Below, piece by piece: positions 12,737 through 23,637 of a DNA stretch of 64,000 nucleotides. Location: positions 139,062,006 through 139,126,005 of the forward strand of contig NC_030681.2 of assembly GCF_000004195.4 (NCBI RefSeq), read 5' to 3'. Under the pieces are notes generated by a model. That model did no database searches, was not told the origin of the DNA, and saw only the letters and a list, made by a program, of their open reading frames with translations. The number at the start of each line of letters is the position of its first letter. The first letter of the stretch is position 1. This stretch comes from Xenopus tropicalis. Taxonomy: Eukaryota; Chordata; Amphibia; Anura; Pipidae. The position numbers and the translations under genes are program-made.

Positions 12737-13117
12737 CGTCCCTTCCTGAAGGCATGTGAATTCTTAAAAGTATCTCTGCTTTCGTGTACAAATGTCCAAC
12801 GCGTTGCACACATAATGGTTTTAATACACTATGTTTACAAATTCTTGTTTTTCCTAAGTGGTTATTTTTGCAGGCACTTATATGAGCCTCTCTGGCAATA
12901 CACACGCTCTAATGTTTACTCTCATTAATGGGGGGGAGAGCTACTTCGTTGCATCTCCAGAAGCTAAAAATATGATTCTGCCGGAAGCCGACTATCTTCT
13001 ATGGAATGCCTGGATACGGTAACAAGGGCCGGGAGATAGAGCAGGTGCATGATTAAAGCCACTGAAGAGTAAATATACAAGTGCGCTGACTGAGTATGAG
13101 CCTGGTAAATTAGACTT

Positions 13118-13670
13118 TTAAAGGAGAACAAAGAAATATGGCTAGAAATGTCATGTTTTATATGCTGAACTCACTGCCCCAGCATTAAGTCTCAGAATCT
13201 CTATAGAAGTAATAATCTGGGCCTTACAGTTGTGCATAGGAGCCCCCATCAGCTGTTAAGAAGCTAAACTTAGGGGTCGTCACAAATTATCAGGTAGAAA
13301 TGAGGTTTGTCTGTCACATAAGCTGATGCTACAGGGCTGATTATTACATTCTGATGCTAGTTACACTTGTTTTTGAGCTGTCATGTAACATGGAGCTGAA
13401 TAAATTACTAATTAGCCTTATATTGTGACATTTACATTATATATATGCAGTATATTGTACGTCGGCCCCTAAGCTCAGGTAAGTGACAGCAGCACAGAGT
13501 ATGGGCAGGGAATCAGCAGAAAAGAAGATGGGGGGGTACTGGGGCATCTTTGGGGGCACAGATCTTCCCTGCTAAAGGGCTGGGGTTGCCTTGGGCTGGT
13601 ACAGAACCCTAAGACATAATGTACAACATTTCTTGCCTACTTCTTTGGTTAAGCTTTAGTTTTAGTTTAA
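13118..13670. mobile_element. T2-like MITE
   Basis: The left end is TTAAAGGAGAACAAAG; the right end CTTTAGTTTTAGTTTAA is its diverged complement, with TTAA on each side. The core with ggggtcgtcacaaa and attactaattagcctta is shared with 37273-37541. Confidence 0.7.
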
Positions 13671-15836
13671 ATGAACAATTTTACACGCTTGGGGTTACAT
13701 TCAATTTAAGCAAAGAAATAAATACCTGCCAAATGCAGTGACACACCATAACAAATAATTAAAACTTATGTGCAGATATCAAAAGCCCACACGTTTTTAG
13801 ATTAACCAGTTGTAAATGACTATACAACCCCACCGCGCACAAAGAATGGTATTTTATTGAACAGAATACAAATATCCTCATCAAACCAAAAAAACAGGGT
13901 GGGTGAAATCTAAAACAGCACGCCAGGTGCCTGGGAAAGTGGAAAGGCAGTGGGTAAGTTGCTCCCAACTTTAATATTAACCCATCCTATGCCATGGCCA
14001 GTCCAGAACCCAAAGGCACATATTCCCAGGTTACCCCTCAGTCCCAGGCACCTTTGTTAACAGCTTTTGGGTACCTATCTGCCAAAAAACGCAAGACTTC
14101 ATATCTTCAGCGGACATCGGCTACATGTACCTGCACCCAAGCGTATTCCATTCATTCGGGTGCAGGCACAGGTAGGAGTGTATGGCGATATTTTCGGCAA
14201 GTCTGTGGGTGCCTAGTGCATCTGAGGGTGCAAGGTGCATTGGATGCCCTAAACTCATCAGACGACCTATACCATCTGTATATGTAAGTTTCAGTAAAAT
14301 AAAAATCAAAAAAGGTCTGTACATCACTGACCAACAATATATTTGTGTAATAGTCCAGAAGGACATAGCATGGCATCTCAGAAGTCTAGCACTGAATTTA
14401 TTCTGGGCATATCTCACATACGAATGTGCAAATGAGATCTATAAATACATTTTGCGTCATTTTCTGACCCCTACAGAGTCGGTATTTCATTTGCATCTTC
14501 CCTTCATCACTGTCTGGCGGGGGTGTTATCACGTCTATCTTCATTTTGCATTAATTACACGCTTTAACATCATTGTACTAACCAAACAGATAATGAGAAT
14601 TTATTTTTGTTTCACCACAGGTAATGGCATAACTGAAGTGCTAATGCTGCCATTTATACACTTACATTTGTAACGTTTTATATAAAGGGTAACGTGTGTC
14701 AGTCACCTGCCCATTGTTCCCAGTTGGCACCAAATGACTCAAGGCAAAGGTATTACTTCTGGTGCCACTACCACTCAGGCTGCCTGCCATTGAAGTGAAT
14801 GTTGTCAGGTGGATTTTGAGCCAAATACATGCATTTGAGTGGGAACAGGCAGTTTCCATTTCAATGGAAGTCATTAGAAGGTAGCCAAAGTTGTGACAGC
14901 CGTTACCCTGCCAGGTGGACCTCATGGGGGGTCCATACCCTGCTGCCCTCCCTCCCCTGATCGTGGCAAAGTATAAGGTATAGGGGAGGGGGAAGGGACT
15001 GGCACCGGGTGAGTGGGCACATGAGCAGATAGTTGGGGGCCCCTGAGGGGGTGTGGGCCTTGCATCCCAGTGTGTCCCTGGCCTAAATACTGGGCAACAC
15101 TTGGTCATAAGGAGAAGGAAAGTCATAATTACTGGGGGGGTGTACCATTTTTTTAGGCACCCCCAGTGACTACTGCTCTCAGGGATAGAATTCTAAGTCC
15201 CATTTAGAGTATTTGTAGCCCAAGTCTTTGTATAGCCCACGCTCTGCATTTCTAGAGGGCACATAAAGTGCACAATTTGGACCACAATCGCCTTATTTTT
15301 TCCCCACAATGTATTGTATTTTCCCCCAGAATTACTGTTTCATTGCAGACACAAGCAGGCAATTCTCTTGATGCAATTGTGCTGTGTCTACTGCAATTGA
15401 ATCCGATTTGCTAAAATGGACAGAAGTGCACATGTGCTTCATTGCAAACTGGGCGCCTATATTTCCTAAGTCTGCCTGATGGCATTTCCGGTGTTCGCTG
15501 GCATCATTTCCAGTGTTGAATGGTTAATGGCATCTGTTTCTTTAGGTGCAAGTGTGCCGTGCCTAGTGACGCACAGGGCAGAGGGAACCCTGGAGTTGCT
15601 GTCTGGTCAGGGCCCAATTCAGAGCCCAAGGCAGAAAGGACTGAGCGGTGCCAGGCACAACTATCTGAAGGTGCGAAGAGCACATTTTGACTCAAATACC
15701 TTCAATAATAGCCAGTTGTATTAGGCACAACTCACTGTGAGGAAAAGCACAAATTGCCCATTGTGCTTGCGGCAGTAAATGAGCCCTTAGATGTGTTACT
15801 TTTCTGTGGTTGCATTACATTACCGACTGATGGGGC
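13671..15836. other. non-coding stretch with an unassigned 163-codon frame
   Basis: The longest frame here (forward, 14182-14673) encodes an aromatic- and Ile-rich product with no recognisable domain and a mixed-frame overlap with two reverse frames. I judge it chance. 14126-14175 holds a short inverted repeat (tgcaccc / gggtgca). 14480-14560 contains an ATTTGCAT octamer and gcattaatta, features of homeodomain or POU sites but not evidence on their own. Confidence 0.35.
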
Positions 15837-16060
15837 CAGTGGTGTAGGAAGTGTGTGCCAGGCCCCCCTACAAAAGAATCTTCAGATGGACCCAGCGCAC
15901 AGCAATCCATACCCAGTTCAGCCACCTGCGCACTCCCCCCGCTGACGTCTCCCATCCTCCTGCGACCCCCCCAAAAGGTAGGAGAGCGGCAGGGGCGGTG
16001 GATGTTCTTTTCAGCTATAGAGGGGGTTCAGCCCCCGCCCCCCATCCCCTGGGACCCTCA
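15837..16060 (+). mobile_element. decayed hAT-like fragment
   Basis: The start CAGTGGTGTAGGAAG and an interior with ggtaggagagcggcagggg and cagctatagagg recur at 53952-54178. The ends are too decayed to define a duplication. Confidence 0.45.
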
Positions 16061-16833
16061 CACGTGACTGTGGGTCTGCTTCCTCTAAGGTTACGACTGA
16101 TGGAGCTTCTCATTCCAAGTCTGTATCCTCTTATAGGAGAATAGCAAGAATGGATATTCCATGAGAATTACAGAGACATTACAGGACTGATAGGAAGCAA
16201 AGAGATAACATCACACTGGAGCTATAGAGTAAACAAAACAAGCGGCTTCTGCTGCAAAGTAATTGTGCTTTGAAAAAATCTCCTGGCTTTGAGAAGTTTG
16301 GAAAATAGCCTATTGATTGGAGAGATCAGCAATCCGACGCACCCTTTGTGCTGCACCGAGCTTCTCTACAGTCAGAACTGCCAGTGAACAAAGGGAGGCG
16401 CACAATAGACGGAGATGATACCTTGTCAAGATATGAAATCAATGCTGATTTGGCTGCGTTATCTGTGAACTGCCCATTGTCTGGCTTTATTTCAGTAAAT
16501 AGCAACATAAGCTAGCCCTATCTTAGTGGCACTTTATTGACAGAGTTTTGCAGTGACATTAGGGAACACATCGGGAATGGATTTGCCGTCAGCCTGTTTT
16601 TTGCCATGCTTGGCCTAGAGCCCAATTGTTCTACAGGCCCAGCGCAAGCAGATAAATACCTTCCCTAATTAGCCACTGCCTCACATGGATCAGAATGCCA
16701 CTTGTGTGATACTGATATAGGAAAGGTTAGGATAAACAATCACAGCAATTAGTGTATATGTTAGAGTTGCAGTATTAATTAGTTAGAACATTAAATTAGT
16801 GCTGAGCTTAGGAGTTATGATTCACTGGCCTTT
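16061..16833. other. single-copy-looking stretch
   Basis: Unlike its neighbours this segment shows no repeat signature. It has balanced composition and dispersed TAATTA- and AATTAG-type motifs. It could hold a conserved non-coding element, but nothing in the sequence alone proves it. Confidence 0.3.
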
Positions 16834-17230
16834 TTAAAGGAGAACTAAAGGACAATGAAAGGTTAATATAAATTAAAAGTAAGTCTAAAGGCATTCTTTT
16901 TAAGTACTTACTGCATATCTAAATTCCCAGATCCCTGCTTGCTTCTCTGAGATATGGTGCTGGCAGCCTACAGCAGTGTGAAGCCTACAGTGACATCACT
17001 GAAATCTCTCTCCCCTTCCTGTAGGTGCCAGCGGCAGCCTTCCTATTCTCTGAGCATGTGTGTAACTTGATCCTGTCTCCTGTTCTGAGCTACACATGCC
17101 CACCAGCCAATCAGAAGCGGATCTGGCAGAGGGGGGGGGGAAGGAATGAAACACATGTGCAGTATGAAACAAGGAGGGAAAGGAAGGGAGAATACCATTT
17201 TAGAGATGGCTGCCTGTTCTAGAAAATGTG
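16834..17230 (+). mobile_element. T2-like MITE, left end only
   Basis: TTAAAGGAGAACTAAAGGAC is a good T2-type left terminus. No complementary right end is evident, so the extent is uncertain. Confidence 0.4.
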
Positions 17231-17343
17231 AAGTAAGTGTGACTGAGTAAATATGTGATTAGGTGAGCCAAAAGTGTGGCGTTTTTACTAAACAATAGGA
17301 GGACTATTGGGCAGTAGGCTTTTTACATTTTGACTTGCATGGC

Positions 17344-17690
17344 CTAAAGCCAGCCATACACGCACCAATAATATTGTACCAATCCTCGCTTCACACGATA
17401 TTTGGTGCGTGTATGGCGGCTCTAAGAGTCGACCGATATCGCAGAAAGCTGCGGATATTGGTTGACTTATTTATCGACCAGGTTAAAAGGTTTTGATCAG
17501 GCGCCATTGAAGGTGCCCAAGCAAAATCTACGTTCAGTGCTGAATTGCCAGGTGGAGGTAGAATTTCTATTGTTTCTACCTCCATATCTGACGATTCAGC
17601 CCTGACAGTCAGTGGAGGGTGGGAACGATCTTTTGTGCGTACAATGGTCGCACAAAAGATCGGAATTGCTACGTTGTGTGGCCACCTTAA
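17344..17690. mobile_element. TTAA foldback MITE (347 bp)
   Basis: The left end CTAAAGCCAGCCATACACG and the right end GTGTGGCCACCTTAA, with the same ggtggaggtagaa / ttctacctcc core as 12054 and 12497. The overlapping reverse (17391-17879) and forward frames are structural by-products. Confidence 0.8.
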
Positions 17691-18004
17691 GGCAGCAATA
17701 GCCCTTTCACAGGGAAGATCCGTCCCCCCTAAAGATGCTACAGTAACCCCCCCCATCTTTTTTCTGCTGGTTAAAGCAGCACAGAGCATGTACAGGGAAT
17801 CAGCAGAAAGATGGGGGGCTACTGGGGGTGTCTGACCTAGAATATTACAAAATCTTCCCCTCAGTAAGCCAATGGTCACTGCAGATATGCCTGGTTTTGC
17901 TTTGGATGAAAATGACTTGGTTTGAGAAAATCTCTTCAGCGTATGAGTACTACTCCCTTAGAAACTTCCAACTGAGCTGCAGTTTGGCACATTAGCATTA
18001 GCAC

Positions 18005-18589
18005 TAGTGATGGGCGAAATGTTTCACCAGGCATGGATTCGCGGCGAATTTCGCGTTTCGCCATTGGCGGATTGTTTCGCGAAATGGATGAAAAAATTTG
18101 TAGCTGCGCGACAAAAGAATAGCCGCGGACGACAAAAGAATAGCCACGGGCAACAAAAGAACAGCCGTGGGCAACAAAAGAATAGCCGCGGACGACAAAA
18201 GAATAGCCGCGGACGACAAAAGAATGGCCGCGGGCGACAAAAGAATAGCCGCGGGCGGCAAAAGAATAACCACAGGCGGCAAAAGAATAGCCGCGGACGA
18301 CAAAAGAATAGCCGCGGGCGGCAAAAGAATGGCCGCGGGCGACAAAAGAATAGCCGCGGGCGGCAAAAGAATAACCACAGGCGGCAAAAGAATAGCCGCG
18401 GGCGGCAAAAGAATAGACGCGGGCAGCAAAAGAATAGCCGCGGGTGACAAAAGAATAGCCGCGGGCGACAAAGAAAATTTTTTTTGACGCGCAACATTTT
18501 CACCATTTTGCAAATTTTTTGCCGTTTCGCAAATCTTTTGAAAGATTTGCAAATTTTTGGGCGAAACGGGACAGATTCGCTCATCACTA
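18005..18589. mobile_element. hAT-like MITE carrying an internal minisatellite (585 bp)
   Basis: The ends TAGTGATGGGCGAA and TTCGCTCATCACTA are inverted, and the octamer ATTAGCAC is present at both 17997-18004 and 18590-18597. The arms on both sides are rich in gcgaaa / tttcgc motifs and can fold on each other; the 21-bp array occupies the centre. There is no transposase. Confidence 0.92.
18110..18474. repeat. 21-bp minisatellite inside the MITE, about 17 units
   Basis: The unit is GACAAAAGAATAGCCGCGG plus gc, with ggacga, gggcga, gggcgg and ccacaggcgg variants. The period is divisible by three, so all frames stay open: the 197-, 187-, 146- and 106-codon frames here, with Arg/Gln/Lys or Ile/Leu/Pro repeats, are artefacts. 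A two- to three-unit variant pattern (ccgcgg, then ccacagg) recurs at 18241-18300 and 18361-18390, suggesting block duplication. Confidence 0.95.
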
Positions 18590-19126
18590 ATTAGCACAAT
18601 ATTGCCAACCCAAGGTGGGCATAGCGGGGTAACGATTTGCTAGTTTGCAGGCAAATCTTACTGTGTATGGCTACCTTTCAATCAGTAGCGGCCCTGTGTG
18701 GATCAGGTAGAGGAGGTTTTTTTAAATGTAAAAATGCAAAAATAGCTCTGTTAATAATGCCTGGCCTTATCTGCCTAGTGCCATAAATAGCTCATTCATC
18801 TCCAGGGATTTCTGCTGAGTCAATTTCTGAGGCCAGATTGCAATTGGTCATGTATGTGAAAAATGGACAGTTGGTCTTCCACTTGGATTGCCATGGCTTT
18901 CCCAATAACATTTCCAGGAAATGAAGGTTCATAGCTGCTCTGTGGATACAATCAGTGTAAAGTAATGACTTTTTGAGAAGGGGACAGACAAGTGCTCACT
19001 GTAATGGGTCTGAAAATCCTCGTCTGTAGGGAACAATGTGTCACACTGTGAGCTAATATTGTGCCATTCAGCGCCTATGTTTTCAATCAGTCAGTTGTAG
19101 TATAGAATATAATTGGGAATTTCAGA

Positions 19127-20164
19127 TACAGGTATCGGACCCCTTATTTGTAAACCCATTATCCAGAAAGTTCCGAATTATAGAAAGGTCATCTCCCATA
19201 GACTCCATTTTAATCAAATAATTCACATTTTTAAAAATGGTTTCCTTTTTCTCTGTAATAATAAAACAGTACCATTAATTGAGATTAATAATAAAACAGT
19301 ACCTTATACTTGATACCAACTAAGATATAATTACCCCTTATTGGGGGCAGAACAGCCCTATTGGGTTTATTTAATGGTTATATAATTCCCTTTTCTCTGT
19401 AATAATAAAACAGAACCTGTACTTGATCCCAACTAAGATATAATTACCCCTTATTGGGGGCAGAACAGCCCTATTGGGTTTATTTAATGGTTAAATGATT
19501 CCCTTTTCTCTGTAATAATAAAACAGTACCTGTACTTGATCCCAACTAAGATATAATTACCCCTTATTGGGGGCAGAACAGCCCTATTGGGTTTATTTCA
19601 TGGTTAAATGATTCCCTTTTCTCTGTAATAATAAAACAGTACCTGTACTTGATCCCAACTAAGATATAATTACCCCTTATTGGGGGCAGAACAATCCTAT
19701 TGGGTTTATTTCATGGTTAAATGATTCCCTTTTCTCTGTAATAATAAAACAGTACCTGTACTTGATCCCAACTAAGATATAATTACCCCTTATTGGGGGC
19801 AGAACAGCCCTATTGGGTTTATTTCATGTTTAAATGATTCCATTTTCTCTGTAATAATAAAACAGTACCTGTACTTGATCCCAACTAAGATATAATTACC
19901 CCTTATTGGGGCAGAACAGCCCTATTGGGTTTATTTAATGGTTAAATGATTCCCTTTTCTCTGTAATAATAAAACAGTACCTGTACTTGATCCCAACTAA
20001 GATATAATTACCCCTTATTGGGGGCAGAACAATCCTATTGGGTTTAATTACTGTTTAAATAACGTTTTTAGCAGACTTAAGGTAGAAGATCCGAATTACA
20101 GAAAGACCCCTTATCCGGAAAACCCCGGTCCCGAGCATTCTGGATAATGGGTCCCACGCCTGTA
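19127..20164. mobile_element. TA-flanked MITE with expanded 113-bp array
   Basis: Flanked by TA, with the left end CAGGTATCGGACC and a right end gggtcccacgCCTG. The outer arms have ttatccagaaagttccgaatta on the left and ccttatccggaaaacccc on the right. In between, from about 19235 to 20060, is a tandem array of a 113-bp unit (about 7.3 copies). Units begin CAGTACCTGTACTTGATCCC and run through ccccttattgggggcagaac and gttaaatgattcccttttct. The outermost left unit keeps the older form, with cagtaccttatacttgat. The orientation is opposite to the copies at 31.0, 35.5 and 38.6 kb. Confidence 0.9.
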
Positions 20165-20191
20165 ATACAGTAGGGGTCTTTACTTAGAGCA

Positions 20192-20388
20192 AGAGTCTCC
20201 AGCCTTTTTTACCCATGATCCTCATTTAAAAGTTAAAAGAGTTGGGGAGCGACACAAGCATAAAGAAGTTTTTGGGGTGCTAAATAAGCGCTGTTATTGG
20301 CTATTTGGTAGCCCCAAATGGACAGACAGCCTACAGAAGGTTCTCAGTATACCAAAACTTGCCTCCAAGCCAGGAATTTAAAAATAAG
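20192..20388 (-). mobile_element. old fragment of the 6332-type hAT element
   Basis: Shares gagcgacacaagcataaa, the aataagcgctgttattggct block and aaacttgcctccaagccagg with 6332-6637 and 38160-38454, reading on the opposite strand. It abuts the next TA MITE. Confidence 0.6.
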
Positions 20389-20650
20389 TACAGGTATGGG
20401 ATCCAATATCTGAAAAAGCTCTGAATTATGGGAAGGCAATCTGCCATAGACTTCATTTTCATCAAATAATTCACATTTTTAAAATAGATTAAATATTATT
20501 TCATTTTTCTCAGTAATAATGAAACAGTAACTTGTAGTTGATCCCAACTAATCTAGAATTAATTCATATTGGAGAGGAACTAATCCTATTGGGTTTAATT
20601 AACGTTTAAATGATATTTAGCAATATTAGGGTAAAGAGATCCAGCACGGA
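20389..20650. mobile_element. TA-flanked MITE, unexpanded copy
   Basis: Starts TA then CAGGTATGGGATCC. Contains a single copy of the internal unit, with cagtaacttgtagttgatcc, i.e. the form with the extra base. The right terminus is lost near gggtaaagagatcc. Confidence 0.75.
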
Positions 20651-21596
20651 GGTGCAGCAATTGCGTGTAAATGTAATAGAGACTAAGGGGTGATGTAAAA
20701 AAAGCCACTAAGTTTGCCCAGGTGCAGTAACCTATAGCAACCCACCAGCAGGTAGCATTTACTGATCACCTGTTGATAAACAAATCGTATTGGTTGCTAT
20801 GGGTTATTGCTCCTGGGCAAACTTAGTGTCTTTTATTGCATATAATGGTGAGATTGTAACTGAGACAGGGACCCATGGAACTGATACATCTCTACAGAGC
20901 ACTGATGAATATTTCAGCGCAGGATAATGGCATTAGAGATGTATGAACGAGCGAAAATTCACAAAAAGTCAATAGATGGTTTTTATCGTGGCTGCTTATT
21001 GTGGTGACTTTTTCCAAGCAAAATACATTGGAGTCTATAGGTGTTTTATTTTGCAGACACTATTACCACTGCAACTTTTTTTTGCAGCAACTTTTTGCGA
21101 CCGTAGGCATTCTATCACCGTGGTTTTTGCATTTTTTCATTCAAAAAAACAGTGTAGAAACATAATCAATGAGAGCTTATAGGCTGACATAATGAGGCTG
21201 CTGTGCCGCCGTGACGTGGGAATGTTACCGCTAAAGCCCCAAGCAGCTGTACTGGTAGCACTCTGACAAGGAACTGGTGGGATTAAACACGGGAATAGCA
21301 ATTGCTTTGCTGGCCTGGTGCCCGACATCTAAATATCAACTGCAAACACATATTAACCTCATGGGAAGCAGTGCCTTTAACATATTCTCTGTGCCCTTTA
21401 ATTAATAAGAAATGGTAGGGTTGCACAGTCCATAATAACACCCATGGTTGCTTGGAAATAAATGATTATATTAACAGAGAAATAACAGAGTCGGAATGTC
21501 AGGCCTGGCTACCAAGGAGCTAAGAAAGGTTTCTCCTTCTGGATTCAGTCCACTGTTTCTCCTGTGCAGGGTATAATTATATCACATTCAGTCACA

Positions 21597-21644
21597 TTAA
21601 AGGGGAAAATTAAAAAAAAAAAAAACAGCTTAGTTGCCCTTTAA
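21597..21644. mobile_element. minimal T2-like MITE (48 bp)
   Basis: TTAAAGGGGAAAATT at the left, then an A13-15 run and AGTTGCCCTTTAA at the right. Both TTAA boxes and both ends are present but almost no interior is left. Confidence 0.55.
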
Positions 21645-21895
21645 GAAGTAATAGCAACAAGGGATGTTCAGCATTGAAAAAGTGGGGTTTATTAGATTAC
21701 AATAATATAATCTAATATTCAGCTAAAACGAACTGTCTCTGACTGCCAAGTGCAACAGGGAACCCGCACAGACACTAGAGGGCAGAGTTTTATCTCCGCA
21801 TGAGGGTACAAAGGAGACTTTGCTTATGTCTGTGCCGTCCTGAAGTGCAATGAAAAGGCAGGTAGTTTTTAATTTGTTTAAATTACATTTTAAAA

Positions 21896-22077
21896 AATTC
21901 AATAAATAACTCCAAAGTGCCCTCTTCTGCTTTAGACTTAGCGATGAGGTCTTATGAGGAAAAGAAGAAAAAAAAAAAAAAAAAAAATATAGTGTAATAC
22001 TGTTATTACTTCACAAAGTGCACTCTCATGTGCTTTTTAACACCAGTGATGACTTTTACTTATATCACCCTTTTGTT
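21896..22077 (-). repeat. left inverted copy of the Penelope end
   Basis: Reverse complement of 23638-23829, including the blocks ataactccaaagtgccctct, atgaggtcttatgaggaaaa, an A-run of about 20 and gcactctcatgtgctttt. Only a handful of differences are visible (point changes, A-run length and a repeated tatatcac). Confidence 0.9.
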
Positions 22078-22849
22078 TCAAAAGAGAGGGTATAAACCTA
22101 AGGAAATAAAAGAGGCAAGAGAAAAAACTAAGAGACTAGAGAGACAACAACTGCTGGTATATAAGGACCATGATCAAATAGAAGGAAATGAGAGGTTTGA
22201 CTTTATAACACAATACAATCCTCAAAGTAAGGAAATAAAAAAAATAATCAAAAAACATTGGGAAGTCTTGAAATTAGATGCAGATTTATATCAACAATTA
22301 CCAAGCGAACCGGGAATAATATTTAAAAGGGCAACCAACTTGAAACAAAGGGTGACAAGGAGCTGTATACCACCAGGAGCAAAATCAAAGGATAAAAGCT
22401 TAGTGGGGTATTATCCATGTGTCACCTGCAAAGCGTGTAAATATGGCAAGAAAACAAAAAAATTTACATCAAAAGTAACAAATGAGGAGTTTCAAATTGA
22501 TACAATAATAAGATGTACAACTAAGAATGTTATCTATGTGCTAGAATGCCCTTGCGGCCTACAGTATGTAGGAAAGACAAATCGAAGCATAAGACAGAGA
22601 CTAGGAGAACACATTGGTAATATTAAGAAAGGTCTGGAGACACACAGTGTCTCAAAACATTTTAAACTGGCACATAACCAAAACCCAAAGGGGCTAATAT
22701 GCTACGGTATAGAGATAATAGAACCAAATTGGAGAGGTGGAGATATAGTGAGACATACATTGCGTAGAGAAAGCTGGTGGATATACAAATTAAAAACATT
22801 AAACCCGCTAGGCCTAAATATTGATTACAATCTGAGGGCATTTTTGTGA
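22028..22849 (+). CDS. Penelope-like element ORF, C-terminal GIY-YIG endonuclease (partial)
   Basis: This 273-residue frame is the C-terminal part of a Penelope-like polyprotein; the full protein would carry an upstream reverse transcriptase that is absent here. Residues 1 to about 17 are read from the inverted end copy, so the first Met is not a native start; element-encoded sequence begins near residue 18. Residues 20-110 are a Lys/Glu-rich linker. A Cys cluster (C131, C134, C137) precedes the nuclease and may bind zinc. The GIY-YIG nuclease spans about 165-255: VIYVL at 168-172, CPCGLQYVGKT at 174-184, RQRLGEH at 189-195 with its Arg, His at 211 and 216, and the expected metal-binding Glu in RRESWW (E248). 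The tail LNPLGLNIDYNLRAFL is typical of the family. In the family the nuclease nicks target DNA to prime reverse transcription. The frame is unbroken, which suggests a young insertion, but alone it cannot transpose. Confidence 0.88.
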   Translation: MCFLTPVMTFTYITLLFQKRGYKPKEIKEAREKTKRLERQQLLVYKDHDQIEGNERFDFITQYNPQSKEIKKIIKKHWEVLKLDADLYQQLPSEPGIIFKRATNLKQRVTRSCIPPGAKSKDKSLVGYYPCVTCKACKYGKKTKKFTSKVTNEEFQIDTIIRCTTKNVIYVLECPCGLQYVGKTNRSIRQRLGEHIGNIKKGLETHSVSKHFKLAHNQNPKGLICYGIEIIEPNWRGGDIVRHTLRRESWWIYKLKTLNPLGLNIDYNLRAFL

Positions 22850-23149
22850 TTCCTAAAAAGTTTTTTTTTTAAAAAATGTAAAATAATTTTTTTATGAATG
22901 GGTTAAAAAAGTGTTTTTACATGAAAGGGTTAAAAATATTTTTTTTGGCTATTCTATGCTGTTTTATGCTGATATAAAAATCTATTGGTTTTTTATGCTG
23001 TTTTAATACTTATAAAGTTGGAATTGATTGAATTCTCTAAGCACAAAGTGAACACATGGACTTAGAGACATTGTGCAAACAAATGGTACAATAAAGTTTG
23101 GACATTTTGAACTGTGGGATATTTAAACATAGCCAGGATGTAGTGAGGT

Positions 23150-23194
23150 CATCGCTCAGGAGGAAGCCGGAAGTGGCGAAACGCGTCAGCGGTG
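23150..23194 (+). ncRNA. degenerate type I hammerhead ribozyme candidate
   Basis: Stem I: CATCGCT (23150-23156) pairs with AGCGGTG (23188-23194), seven pairs with one G-T. Stem II: GCC (23166-23168) pairs with GGC (23175-23177) around a 6-nt loop. The second core strand GAAAC (23178-23182) is followed by GC and then GTC (23185-23187), matching the conserved GAAA and cleavage-site NUH with a minimal stem III. The first core strand, expected CUGANGA, reads CAGGAGGA plus one A, so it is altered at the U4 position. Catalysis is therefore doubtful. Hammerheads in Penelope-like terminal regions are established. Confidence 0.6.
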
Positions 23195-23637
23195 AGAGAG
23201 GACGCAGAGGAGAAGCACTATACAGGGCAGGACTGCTGAACCCAGAAACGACACTGCAGGTCGGGAACAGGGAAAGAAAAAGGAGCAGCCACCTGATCCA
23301 TACCAGTGACTCTTGACATGCGCATCCTATACTCTGTTTGTGAGTGTATTGGGAAGTTTTATTTATATTAAAGTATTTAAGTTTTTACACATATGGCGTA
23401 TGCATTTATCCCACAGTAAGTGCACAGAAGGGGAAGGGAAGCGGAAAGGTCGTGGAATTAACCTAAAGTTGCTAAAGTTGGAAATTTACCTGTGTGAAGT
23501 GGTTCCTAACACTGCCTGAAATTAAGAGGTGGGAAAGCAGAGAGTCGTGAGCTACAAGTGAACCAATTGGATGCCATATAAACCCAAGGGGGTCTGTAAG
23601 TAGATTGGCAATCGGAAAGGGATATCACAACTGGGCA

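Noticed and set aside
14182..14673. 163-codon forward frame
   Set aside because: No domain, no conserved motif and overlapping reverse frames; such a length is not surprising by chance in 64 kb.
18004..18597. 197- and 187-codon frames on the reverse strand
   Set aside because: Produced by the 21-bp array, whose period keeps every frame open. The ends lie in the MITE arms.
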